This document shows positions 13,666-23,710 of a stretch of DNA of 64,000 nucleotides, piece after piece; position 1 is the stretch's first letter; each line of letters begins with the position of its first letter. The stretch covers positions 308,501 through 372,500 of the forward strand of contig JAFFSR010000397.1 in assembly GCA_017163975.1 (NCBI GenBank). The letters are read 5' to 3'. Below the pieces are notes generated by a model. That model saw only the letters and a program-made list of their open reading frames with translations. It had not been told where the DNA came from and made no database searches. The translations under genes and the position numbers were made by a program. Origin of the DNA: Anastatus disparis (lineage: Eukaryota; Arthropoda; Insecta; Hymenoptera; Eupelmidae).

Positions 13666-14845
13666 TTCCTATTTGTTATTTAAGTTACATTATCTTTATT
13701 TTTTTATTTTTATCAACTGTAAAAAATATAATTATTAAAATATATTAAGTTATACTTAAAAATATATTTAAATATTTATTACAAACCTATTTTTGTTTTC
13801 CTTATTTATATGATGTTATATAATGAAAGTTTTTATTGTTTATATAAAATCAATTTTCATAAATACTAATATCTTATGAATGTCCATAGCATTGATAAAT
13901 TCTTTTTTTACCTAAATTATTTAATTTATAAAGTTTGTATTATAAATATATTTCTATATTTTCCATACCACCTTGTATTTTTAAATACCGAGGTATATAT
14001 GTAGGCGCGTTTTTTTTAGTGGTTTCCCCAGGAGGCCTATTTCCACTCACATTTTAAAAAAATGTTTTTTTTTTAATAAATAAATAAAAAAAAATAATTT
14101 TTTTATTTATATATTAAAAATAAAAAATAACATTTTTTAAATACGTTCGCTGAAATATAAAATATTAAAAATAATATGTATATTAAATTTAATATATTTA
14201 AATATACAAAAAATATTACTTATACTTACTATTAAACAGTATTCAGAAATTCAAAAATTTTTTAAATTCATAAATTTAGAATATTAAAAAAATTGTACCT
14301 GTTTTTATTATGACTAAAAATTTTGAAAACAGAAATTTAAAAAATTTTTATGTATTATCCTTTTTTTTTGTTAATATACTTAGAATTTTTTCATCTTTTT
14401 GTTCTAATTTTTGTAAATATTATGAAATTATTTAATATAATTGTTTATAAAATTTTATATAATTTTTTACTTACTTTTATAAATAAATAATAATATTTCT
14501 GGAAAATACTTCTTGGAATTTTTATATGTAATATTAATTATAAATACATAATTCATACATGTATTTTGTATAAGAATAAATTATTCTTTAATTATTTATA
14601 TTTGTAGTTAATAGTGTATAACATTTAAAAATTGAAAATATTAAATTTAAATTTTTAAAAATATAATAAAAAAAATTTTTTAATATAAATTTATATTATA
14701 AAAAATATAATACCTCTTTTAATGTTTTTATATTATATAAACTGATCATAATTTTCAATTTATGAACCAAATTTTTTTTTACTGCAAATAAATATTTTAT
14801 TGTTATAAAAAATAATTTTATAATTATGAATTTTCAAGTAAAATA
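13666..14845. other. AT-rich sequence, no gene seen
   Basis: Very AT-rich. A short GC-richer patch at 13,998-14,050 (TAGGCGCG... GGAGGCCTATTTCC) is unexplained. No coding or RNA feature recognised. Confidence 0.55.
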
Positions 14846-14959
14846 TTATTTACGTGATTTTTTATGCCTTTTTAAATGATCATTTTTTGAAAATTTTTTA
14901 TTACAAATAAAGCATGTAAATTTTCGTTTTCTATGCTTAGCTAATATATGTCATATTAA
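14846..14959 (-). pseudogene. C2H2 zinc-finger pseudogene, 3' part
   Basis: The minus strand encodes the end of one finger (HILAKH) and a further finger CFICNKKFSKNDHLKRH followed by KKSRK and a stop. Spacing matches the C-X2-C-X3-F-X5-L-X2-H consensus, but the last zinc ligand is absent before the stop. The frame continues directly into 19,356-19,559 when the intervening LINE and one copy of its TATTAA target duplication are removed. The join reads AAT TTA ATA TGA CAT, placing a TGA where finger 3 would need a basic residue. Three stops in total indicate a pseudogene. It runs in the same direction as the neighbouring Helitron helicase and may be Helitron cargo, which is inference. Confidence 0.75.
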
Positions 14960-14961
14960 GA

Positions 14962-15678
14962 GATTTCCTGTCCACTCTAAACAACAAAATTGAAACTATA
15001 ATTACAACTATTAATAATAAACTCAATAATGTGCAAACATTTCTTAATAATGAATTTAGTGAAGTGGACAGGGGCATCTTGGACCTTACGTCCGGGGTGG
15101 CTGGCGTGGCGCAGGCCGTTACCGATCTCGCGACTGAGCAAACAACTCACACATCTAGATTTATTGACATAACAGAAACACAAACACCACATGCACACAC
15201 AGTAATTAATGATGAGGCACCCCGTCAGATTGAGACGGAGTGTGGTTCCGGGGATGGTATGTTGGTGATCTCTGGCGGGCTGGATTGCTCAGCAGTCAAT
15301 GTTGGGCTGGAGGATTATGCGTGTGCCGTTCTTGGTGCTATACTCCCAACAATCAAACGTGCGAATATAATTTCAGTTAGGGAAATCACTAAAAATGATG
15401 ATAGGAACGGGGTGTCTGCAGAACGTGGGATCGGTGGCGGTCCGAGGGGTGCGTTCTCATTGCTGGTGAGACTCTCCGAGGAGGACCTGGCGCAGAAGGT
15501 ATTTGAGGCTAAACGACAATTTACGGGTTTTTCATCTGCAGATCTTGATCCCTCCTTCCTCAGTGGATTGTCCACTTTTAAACATCATAATTTGATATTC
15601 ATAAACGAATTTATGCCTAAAGATAAATATGTAAATTTTAAAAAATTAAAAAAAGTATGCCAAGGAAAAAGGCTTTAA
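14962..15678 (+). pseudogene. LINE ORF1, RRM-like RNA-binding protein
   Basis: The frame is open from the truncated element start through a coiled-coil-like N-terminus (NNKIETIITTINNKLNNV) and a Ser/Gly-rich middle to a C-terminal fold typical of LINE ORF1 RRM-like domains (FSLLVRLSEEDLAQKVFEAK, LIFINEFMPKDKY). The annotated frame ends at KKVCQGKRL. Shifting one base gives GFKFVWHRRGKFLVRR, the usual end of such domains, so a one-base indel near 15,660 has broken it. ORF1 proteins bind the element's RNA and assist target-primed reverse transcription. An internal GTG at 15,031 should not be taken as the start. Confidence 0.78.
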
Positions 15679-15938
15679 ATTTGTTTGGCATAGACGTGGC
15701 AAATTTCTGGTGAGGAGGAGAGAGAGAGGAGAGGGCATATAGTTTTAGCAACGAAAATGACTTAGATAAATTGATTAATAATAAAGAATCTAATGATGTA
15801 AATTTAAATGTAAATGAAAAAAACTCAGAAACTCCTTCGATTAACATATGTAGCAAAGTTTTCGAGCAACAAAATGTAGAGACAAACCTAGTTTTAGTTA
15901 AAGACGGAGTAACATCGAATGTGGCCTCTCCCCAATGA

Positions 15939-18801
15939 CTGTGCCGGGCCTCTCTTGAGGGTCGTACAGGGAGGAGGGGTGAGCTGCGAGCGTGCTTTCT
16001 GAATGTGACTTCGTTGAGAGCTCACATTGGACAGGTGCATGAGTTCCTAAGTGGTAGTCCTTCTTACGACATATTTGGGGTTGCTGAGACCTGGCTGGGT
16101 CCGTCTGTTTCAGATGACGTCATTCGGGTCAAGGGGTATAAAGTATTCAGACAGGACAGAAACCTGCGCGGTGGAGGAGTAGCCTTGTATATTAAAAACA
16201 ATCTAAAATGCACTATTTTGGCTACTTCGGATACTCAAACTATTCATAGTGAGGGTAAACCGGAGGTGCCTGAATATATTTTCTGTTCTGTGCAAATGGG
16301 CAACTCTGAACCCGTGTTGGTTTCTGTTATTTATCGGCCTCCTGCTATTTCGTTTATTAAAAATACAAACTTTTTAGATGTTTTGAGAAATTATGCCTCT
16401 GAATACTCTCATAAAATTATAATGGGAGACCTGAATGCCGATCTCCTGCGTGAGAGCAGTGATGCCAAACTTCTTAACAAGTTATCGGCTGAGCTTTCGT
16501 TGCAGCTGGTCCAGCACGGTGCCACGCATCACACTCCGACGTCTCACACTTGGATTGACCTGATTTTTGTTGACGATAATGACACAGTACTTGACGCACG
16601 AAACTTACCGGCGAATTTTCACAGTCGGCATAACTTAATTGATGTATGTATTTCCTGTAGTCATGTCATAACAGATAAAAAAGCAATTGAGTATAGAAAC
16701 TATAAAGATATTTGTCCGACGTTATTAGTACAGAGTCTGGCCGGCTGTGATTGGACGCCATTTACAGTTGGTACAGTTGACCCGGAATCTGCACTTGACT
16801 GCCTCTGTGACAATCTTACGGCAGCAATACATAATCTGGCGCCGCTAAAAACACTTAAAATTGGTAAAGATAAGTTTCTGTGGATAGACAAAGGATTGTC
16901 GCAGATGCGGTGCAAGAGAGATGCCACGTATCGAAGATACAAACGGACGAAGGATGAGAGATATCTCTCTGAATTTCTGCAACTACGTAAAACGATTGAC
17001 GAGCAGACTGAACAAGCTAGGACTACTTACTATCATAACAGACTGTTCGAAGCTCTTGCCAAAGGTAATGTCTGGAAGGAGTTAAAAGACCTGGGACTCT
17101 TGTCCGGACCTCAAGGGGACTTGAATGGATTTACTCCGGATGAGCTTAATGCGCACTTTGCGGGGGTGTCAGTCTCGCCGCACGATGACAATGAGGAATG
17201 TAAGAGAATTCTTTCCCAATGTAGTGAAAGTGGCTTTGCCTTCAAACCAATTAATGTTACTGATGTGGTCCTTGCAATTTCGCATTTTTCATCACAGGCT
17301 TGTGGCGAGGATGGCATTCCGCAGAGCGTGATACTCAAGGCTTTACCGTTTATCGGAGAACATCTTGTGACTCTGTTCAATTCCTCTTTTGCACGGGGGG
17401 TCTTCCCTTGCCTTTGGAAGCGTGCACGCATTGTGCCATTAAAAAGTGTCCTGCACCAACAATGCCTAAAGATTTTAGGCCCATAGCAATCTTATGTTTT
17501 CTTTCAAAGGTCCTGGAGAAGATTGCTCATGACCAATTGCAAGAGTATATTACGACACATCGGATACTTGACTCTATGCAGACTGGTTTTAGAAAGCATC
17601 ACTCAACGCAGACTGCCATACTTAAACTTACTGACGACATAAGATCAGGTCTAGATAAGAAACTTGTCACGCTACTACTTCTGTTTGACTTTAGTAAGGC
17701 ATTCGACACGATCTCTCACTCCAAATTACTTGCAAGGCTGAGATCGATGGGGTTTTCCAGGGCTGCACTCAAGTGGATTAGCTCCTATTTATCAGGTAGG
17801 AAACAAATGGTTTTCACGCATTTAAAAGAGGAATCGAATTGGCTAACAACCAATTTAGGAGTTCCGCAGGGTTCAGTGCTGGGGCCTCTGTTGTTTTGCC
17901 TTTACATTAATAACATACGTGACACCCTTGACCCCGGTTGTGTCGAGCACCTATTATATGCAGATGACCTGCAAATTTATACGCAGGTCTCTTATGAGGA
18001 TGTGCATGAAGGTATTCGCATTCTACAGAGGGCGGCCAAGGCGGTGTCGGAGTGGGCTGTTGATGCTTCTCTCACACTAAATGCAAACAAAACTAAAGCG
18101 ATCGTTTTTGGCAATGGTCGATTTATTAATGACTTTTATGCTGGTGAGCCAAGGACGATTGAGCTTGAGGATGGTGTCGGCATATCTTTCTCTAATACCG
18201 TTACGAGCCTTGGTGTTGTGCTTGACTCTAAGCTATCATGGGAGCCACATGTTAATATGCTGACTAAGAAGTTTAATAGAACTATGTATGGCTTACGGTT
18301 TTTTCGTCGGTATACCACTGAGGCTCTGCGCAAACAACTCGCAACCGCCCTGCTGTTTCCACATCTCGATTACTGCTCAGTAGTTCTGCTCGATGCCTCA
18401 CAGGGGTTGAAAAGACGATTACAAAGACTACAAAATTCATGTGTGAGATATGTATTAGGCGTGAGAATGGGCGATCATATCTCTCCACATAGAGCTGCGC
18501 TGGGTTGGCTGCGTACTGATGCGAGGAGACAGTATTTTATGGCTGTACTTATGTACAAAATCGTGCGCATGAATACTCCCGAGTATCTAGTGGGTCTCTT
18601 CACTAGATATGTACCTAGGGTAGCCACTAGGGGAGAGATTAAGGATTTCGCGGTGCCCTACATGCGTACTGAGACTGGAAGGAATTCCTTTCAGGTTCGG
18701 GGTGCGCATTTTGGAACTCCCTGCCTGCTGATATAAAGAATCTTCCATCGCTCAGCAGGTTTAAGTCGGCTCTGAGGGGGTACTTGCTCGACCTTCAGTA
18801 A
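15939..18801 (+). pseudogene. LINE ORF2: endonuclease and reverse transcriptase
   Basis: The endonuclease/exonuclease/phosphatase domain comes first (GVAETWL near 16,080; GDLNADLL near 16,425; SHTWIDLIFVDD near 16,540). RT follows: FRPIAILCFLSKVLEK, LFDFSKAFDTISHSKLL, GVPQGSVLGPLLF and the catalytic YADD (LLYADDLQIY, about 17,953). The product nicks target DNA and copies the element RNA. Two one-base losses break it. At about 17,445 the frame moves from the one open to 17,486 into the one ending 18,736. At about 18,708 a missing base turns the expected AHFWNSLP ending into a premature stop. The ancestral stop is at 18,799-18,801. No ATG starts ORF2 in frame; the preceding in-frame stop is at 15,936. 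Confidence 0.9.
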
Positions 18802-19355
18802 ACTAAGTTTTATTTTTATTTATATGTTAATTTATTATAATGTGACGTCCCTTATATAGGCTTAAGGTGTGATTGTATTTATTGGCTGAATGGTTAGTGA
18901 GTGAATGCTCTACTTGTTTTTATTATTTTGACTGCGTTTTTGTGCTACTGCATACGCTTTATTATTTTATTGCATTATTTATCATTTTTCATTTTGTATT
19001 TTAAATTAAAAATTTTATATACTATGACTGATAGATATTGTATGACTGACTTTTAATTTATAGGATTGCGTGTATTTTACTATATTTTTTTGATATCTGT
19101 GATATCACTTCTTTTGTTGTGACTTACTTATTCAGTATTATTAGGTTTAGTAACTGACTGTGATATCAATTGCAATATATTGTATTTATGCATTGTTTTA
19201 TGTGCAATATTTTATATTTATACATTGTTTTATGTGCAATATTTTTACATTTATTCATTGTTTATGTGCAATACTTAATATTATATTTATGAATTGTATT
19301 ACACGCCCTTTGTATAATAATATGATATACAATAAATAGTATCTATCTATCTATC
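18802..19355 (+). repeat. LINE 3' UTR with (ATCT)n tail
   Basis: An AT-rich 3' UTR contains imperfect repeats of a TGTGCAATATTTTATATTTATACATTG-like unit (about 19,160-19,290). It ends in ATCTATCTATCTATC directly before the target duplication. Microsatellite-type tails instead of poly-A are known for CR1-group LINEs. Confidence 0.8.
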
Positions 19356-19559
19356 TATTAAATTAGATTTCGTACTAAAATTTTTCTTACAATAAATACA
19401 TAATTCCTTTTTTTGTTCGTGAGTTCTTTCATGTCTTCTAATATTTTTAATTTATGTTCTACAACTTATAGTTTTAATATGAATTCTATTTATATGTATT
19501 TTTCAAAATTCAGATGTAGAATAAGAATTTTTGCAAAACGGGCATTGAAATACATCCAT
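19356..19559 (-). pseudogene. C2H2 zinc-finger pseudogene, 5' part
   Basis: It starts at an ATG (19,559, context GGAAAAATGG). It encodes MDVFQCPFCKNSYSTSEF, a stop, KIHINRIH (finger 1), a damaged finger 2 (SCRT, stop, IKNIRRHERTH) and the start of finger 3 (CIYCKKNFSTKSNL). The rest lies at 14,846-14,959 beyond the LINE. Finger 2 is too short between its cysteines and histidines, suggesting a small deletion. The family cannot be named. Confidence 0.75.
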
Positions 19560-20273
19560 TTTTCCTATTAATATTAAGTTTAAACATTAATTTTCATTAA
19601 ATAATAATTTTATAAAAAACTTGAGAAACATTTTAATTATATTTTATATATGGGGATTTATAATTTTATTTAAGTTTAATTTTATTCTGTTTCTATTATG
19701 TTCCAAAAAAAATATAATAAGCATAACATATTTAATAATTTACATCAATGACTTTTTAGGGGTCCACCTTTGCTTTATTTGACATTTTCATTGATTGCAA
19801 TTTTCTAATATGAAAGAGAGAGAAAGAGAAAGAGTCTACTTACTCTTTACTTAGCTGCCTACCCGACACTGAAGTGGCTTTTGCTGATTGCTTTCCCTAC
19901 GCACGTACTTATCTTCACAGTGAAAAATTTGTTAGCTTTTGTCGACAAAAATCGCATCATGAGTGGCGCGGCTCACGAAACAGCTACCACTCCGATATTT
20001 TCGACTAATTACTTTCTGACAGCTATGCAGAAACTGTTTTAGCTTTCAATTTAATTTAAAACAAGTTTTACAAAAGAAAAAAATCTTTAATTTTAGTTAA
20101 ATAAAAATAAAATACCCATTAAGTGAATCAAATTTACACAACAAAATGAAATTTAAAAATCAATTAATCGTTAAAATTAAATGAAATAAATTGATAAAAA
20201 TGGTAAAAATTTAAATAAATTATTTATTGAAAATTTCCGTCCAAACAATGTTATCTATTTTTGATGTATCATC
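19560..20273. other. AT-rich sequence, no gene seen
   Basis: Contains a GA-rich patch at 19,812-19,835 (GAAAGAGAGAGAAAGAG) and otherwise AT-rich sequence. It lies downstream of the helicase on the minus strand. Confidence 0.5.
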
Positions 20274-21729
20274 TTAATTATTTTGAATATAAATATTATT
20301 AAAAGTTTTACATCTTGACAAAGCAACGTATAATTGACCATGTGAAAACAATGGTCTTCTTATAAATACATTATCGAAACTTTGACCTTGTGATTTATTT
20401 ATAGTTATTACAAATACTAATATAATTGGAAAATATTTTCTGTAAAGAATAAATGGTAATGAAAAATTATTTCCTGTATTTAAAGTAATTTTTGGAATTA
20501 AAACTTTATTTCCACTTTTATAGCCTGTTATTATTTCAGCTTCAATATTATGTGTATATAAATTTATAATTTTCAATCGTGTACCATTACATAATCCTTC
20601 CGATATACTTGAATTTCTTAACAACATCACTATAGCATTAACTTTTAAATTAATTTATGAGGTGGTAAACCTTCTTTAATTTTATTTAAAAATTCTATTC
20701 GGTAATTCAAATAAATGTTATCATCAGTTTGATCAACACCTTTATGCTTAGCGTAATCAATACTATAATATGTTTCAGTTTTTCTATTTAATAAATTTAA
20801 TACTTTTTTATTTAAATTATTAATATTTTCATTATGAAGAGCTAATATAATTTTTTCTTTGCAACAACTTTTATTAATATTTGAATAAATTTTAAAACAA
20901 ATATTTTAGTTTGTAATTTGTTTGGAATTAAGAAAGGGTTTATTTTGCCATCACCAATTTGTAATAGAAATTAAGCAAATTTTTTATTTTTAGATCGAAT
21001 ATTTTTTGTTAATTTTAATATACTAAAAAATTTCTATAAATATGAACTTTTTATTGTTTCTTCTATAATTAAATTTCTATTTCTATGTTTAACAACTGGT
21101 AAAATTTGTCGAAAATCACCACCTTAAATAATTAATTTTCCACCAAAAAGAAAATTACTATTACAAACATGTTTTAATGTATTATTAACTATTTCTAATG
21201 CTTTTTTTGGAATCATTGATGCTTCATCCCATATTATTATATCAGCTTCTCTTAATTTTTCTTTATCTTATTGTAATTCTAAAAATGCATTTTGAATTGT
21301 ATTTAAATTTAAAGGTAATCTAAAAGTCTTATGACTTGTCATTTCTTTACGTAATAAAGTAGATGCAATACCAGTCCAAGCCATAGACAAAATTTTTTTA
21401 TTAATTGATATAAAATAAAATATTAAAGTCTTATATAAAAAAGTTTTTCCTGTTCCTCCAGGACCATCAATAAAATATATTTTTTTTATCTTTTTCAGTT
21501 AAAATTTCAAAAATTAATTTTTGTTCATCGTTTAATTTATTATACATTAATTTAAAATTTTTTTTTGCTTTCTATTTCATCATGATGACTATTGTTCAAA
21601 GTAATTAAATTTATTTTTGATTCAGGTAAACCAAAATCTTTACAAGACATATATTCAATAATGAAAATATTATTAAGTTCAAATAAAGCATTATTTTCTT
21701 TATTTTCATCAAAATCTTCAACAAAATAA
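20274..21729 (-). pseudogene. Helitron Pif1-family helicase, decayed
   Basis: Minus-strand fragments run in order. DFDENKENNALFEL and CKDFGLPESK (about 21,600-21,725) match the region before the helicase. The Walker A motif PGGTGKTFLYKTL is at about 21,460 and Walker B IIIWDEASMIPKKA at about 21,215. Then come GDFRQILPVV, MLLRNSSISEGLCNGTRL, FVITINKSQGQSFDNV and FSHGQLYVALSRCKTF at the C-terminus. Helitron helicases unwind DNA during rolling-circle transposition. Several stops and frameshifts break the N-terminal half; only 20,274-20,630 stays open. No Rep/HUH domain is present upstream, because the N-terminal side is cut by a second Helitron-like end at 21,730. Confidence 0.88.
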
Positions 21730-21905
21730 TTAGTAGTGGAGGTTGGCGCGCTTGCGCACAGGTGGCTGGCGGAATTTCCATTTGACCATGTTTGATGTCA
21801 TTTATTCTTTTAAGCAATAATTGTACATTTTATAAAATTTATCAAAAAAATTATTAACTTAATATGTTTGTTCTATATATTTAAAGTGAAAGCAGTAGGT
21901 GCAAA
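21730..21905 (-). mobile_element. Helitron-like 3' end, copy A
   Basis: On the minus strand the segment ends with hairpin TGCGCAAGCGCG, then CCAACCTCCACTACTAA, followed by T. CTAA fits the CTRR ending and the A/T target. It interrupts the helicase pseudogene. The terminal ~175 bp is shared with copy B at 22,219. The 5' boundary was not found. Confidence 0.55.
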
Positions 21906-22218
21906 CAATAATAATTAGCACAGACTCTCTCCGTCTCACTCTTATACTCGCACATCAAGCATAAAAATCCACGTTGTGCTGTGCAACTCACAACGAAGAT
22001 GGATATATGCGTATACTATATCATAGTATACGAGTAATTTTTTATCCTCGTTACAAGTGGTACACTTGATTCATTAGATACCCATTATGAAATAATTCAA
22101 AGTAATAATCAAAATATTAAAAAACATTGATCTAATTTAAAATATAAAAATTATAATCTTAAAAGAATATTTTGAATTTCAAATAATTTTAATGTATTAA
22201 TATGTTTTACAGTTTTAC

Positions 22219-22395
22219 TTAGTAGTGGAGGTTGACACGCTTGCGCGCAGGGGGCTTGCGAAATTTCCATTTTACCATGTTTGATGTCATTTATTCTTTT
22301 AAACAATAATTGTACATTTTATAAAATTTATCATAAAAATTATTAACTTAATATGTTTTTTCTATATATTTAAAGTAAAAGCAGTAGGTGCAAAC
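22219..22395 (-). mobile_element. Helitron-like 3' end, copy B
   Basis: Shares about 175 bp with copy A (hairpin CTGCGCGCAAGCGTG, terminus CTACTAA). The next outside base is G rather than T, so either the target or the exact terminus differs. Two head-to-tail copies about 490 bp apart are typical of Helitron clustering. Confidence 0.5.
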
Positions 22396-22429
22396 AATAA
22401 AAATTAGCAAGAAGCTTTTTGAATAATGA

Positions 22430-22800
22430 GATTTGAATGAAATTGAGGATCAAAGAGGATGAGCTAAGGAGCAGCTAAGGGAGAGCAACAAAAACGTAAA
22501 ATAACGTAAAATAACATAAAAAAGAGGTAAAATTTGAGGATTTACCTGAGGAGGAGTAAAAATGACCTAAAATAACGTAAAAATAACGGAAAAAAGTGAT
22601 GGATTTTTTGAGGAAGAGAGAGGGAAGAGAAAATGAAGGCATGAGAAAACTCAAAAGAAGAGAAAAAGAAGAGGGGAGGAAGGGAAAAGGAAAAGGAAAA
22701 GAAGAGGAACAAATAACGTAAAATAACGTAAAAAAAGGAAAAAAAGAGGATCAAAATTAGGTAAGGGAACGAGGAAAAAAAGAGAAGGAGAGGACCTTGA
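22430..22800 (+). repeat. Purine-rich tract with AAAATAACGTAAA repeats
   Basis: Roughly 370 bp is almost all A and G on the + strand, with runs such as GGGGAGGAAGGG and several copies of AAATAACGTAAAA. The minus-strand open frame through it (FFSFFYVILRY-type) is a by-product of composition. Confidence 0.8.
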
Positions 22801-22832
22801 TCGTAGAAATTTTCCTTACAACTATATAATAT

Positions 22833-22833
<1 letters not shown>

Positions 22834-22899
<66 letters not shown>
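22834..22899. repeat. (AT)n microsatellite at the left end of the long-TIR element
   Basis: About 66 bp of pure AT alternation abuts the terminal inverted repeat at 22,900. A similar (TA)n follows the other end after 41,484, so the large element sits in TA-repeat DNA. Confidence 0.9.
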
Positions 22900-22901
<2 letters not shown>

Positions 22902-23710
22902 ACGTTTTATGTCAACTCAACTGACAAAAAAATAGAATTTGCTGATAATCCGTAAAGAGGCTCCATTTGATACCCAAAATATAAAAAAAAATTTTTAGAG
23001 GCATAGGTCAAAGGGATTACGAGCAATAAGTAATAGAATATTGTGATTTTTCAAAATTTTTTTGTGAAATCACCAACTTAATTATTTTTTTCCTTAGAAA
23101 TTAAGGATTTTAGAGATTCACATGTGAATATTATTTATTGTTGCAAATGATGCGTATAATTTACACAAATTTTTTTAAATCTCAGAATTGTTGTCTTCTG
23201 ATTGGTTCATTTTGTACTTTCATGTAATTTTGAATTTCTGGTGTTAGGCCAGGTTGATTTCACTCAGGTTGCACTATGTTATGTCTTTTGATAATATCTT
23301 GAAGTAAGCTTTGTCTCATCTTAGGCATAGAACTGAGAGCAGAGCTATAGAACTTTGAATATTAAAAAATAAAATAGAATTTTCAATTTAAAACATATAT
23401 ACTGTGGATTTGGTTCTTCGATTATAGATAATGCAATATACGAACAAATGATTTTTAAATATCTCAAAAGAGATCTATTTCTTAATAATTTTAGTGTTAA
23501 TTTAGAATCTGAATTGAAATATCAACTGTACATTATGTAGACATCCTCAAAATACACTCACAACCAAAACATATTTATGTACTTCAATAAATTGTTATTA
23601 TGATTTTAAATATTTAAAATAAGATGAGTTTACAAATATATAATACATCTGTATTGAAAAATTATTTTAATACGTATTATACATTTAGGAATGATTATTT
23701 ATATAATAGT
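22900..23710 (+). repeat. Left terminal inverted repeat of the large transposon
   Basis: Aligns over about 800 bp with the reverse complement of 40,690-41,484 with scattered substitutions. Shared landmarks include CAGAATTGCTGTCTTCTGATTGG-like and CTCAGGTTGCACTATGTTATG-like stretches. About 23,615-23,650 carries a short segment missing from the right arm. Confidence 0.9.

Larger units (their letters stand above)
14960..19355 (+). mobile_element. CR1/Jockey-type LINE, 5'-truncated, with 6-bp target duplication
   Basis: A 4.4-kb non-LTR retrotransposon is flanked by TATTAA at 14,954-14,959 and 19,356-19,361. It carries an RRM-like ORF1 and an ORF2 with apurinic endonuclease and reverse transcriptase, then a 3' UTR ending in an (ATCT)n microsatellite rather than poly-A. 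ORF1 starts inside the element without a 5' UTR, so the copy is 5' truncated. It interrupts a zinc-finger pseudogene on the other strand. Three one-base frameshifts show that it is dead, but otherwise it is well preserved. Confidence 0.92.

Noticed and set aside
15315..15575. Minus-strand 86-residue frame
   Set aside because: Antisense shadow of LINE ORF1.
22542..22754. Phe/Ser-rich minus-strand frame
   Set aside because: Direct product of the purine-rich tract's composition.
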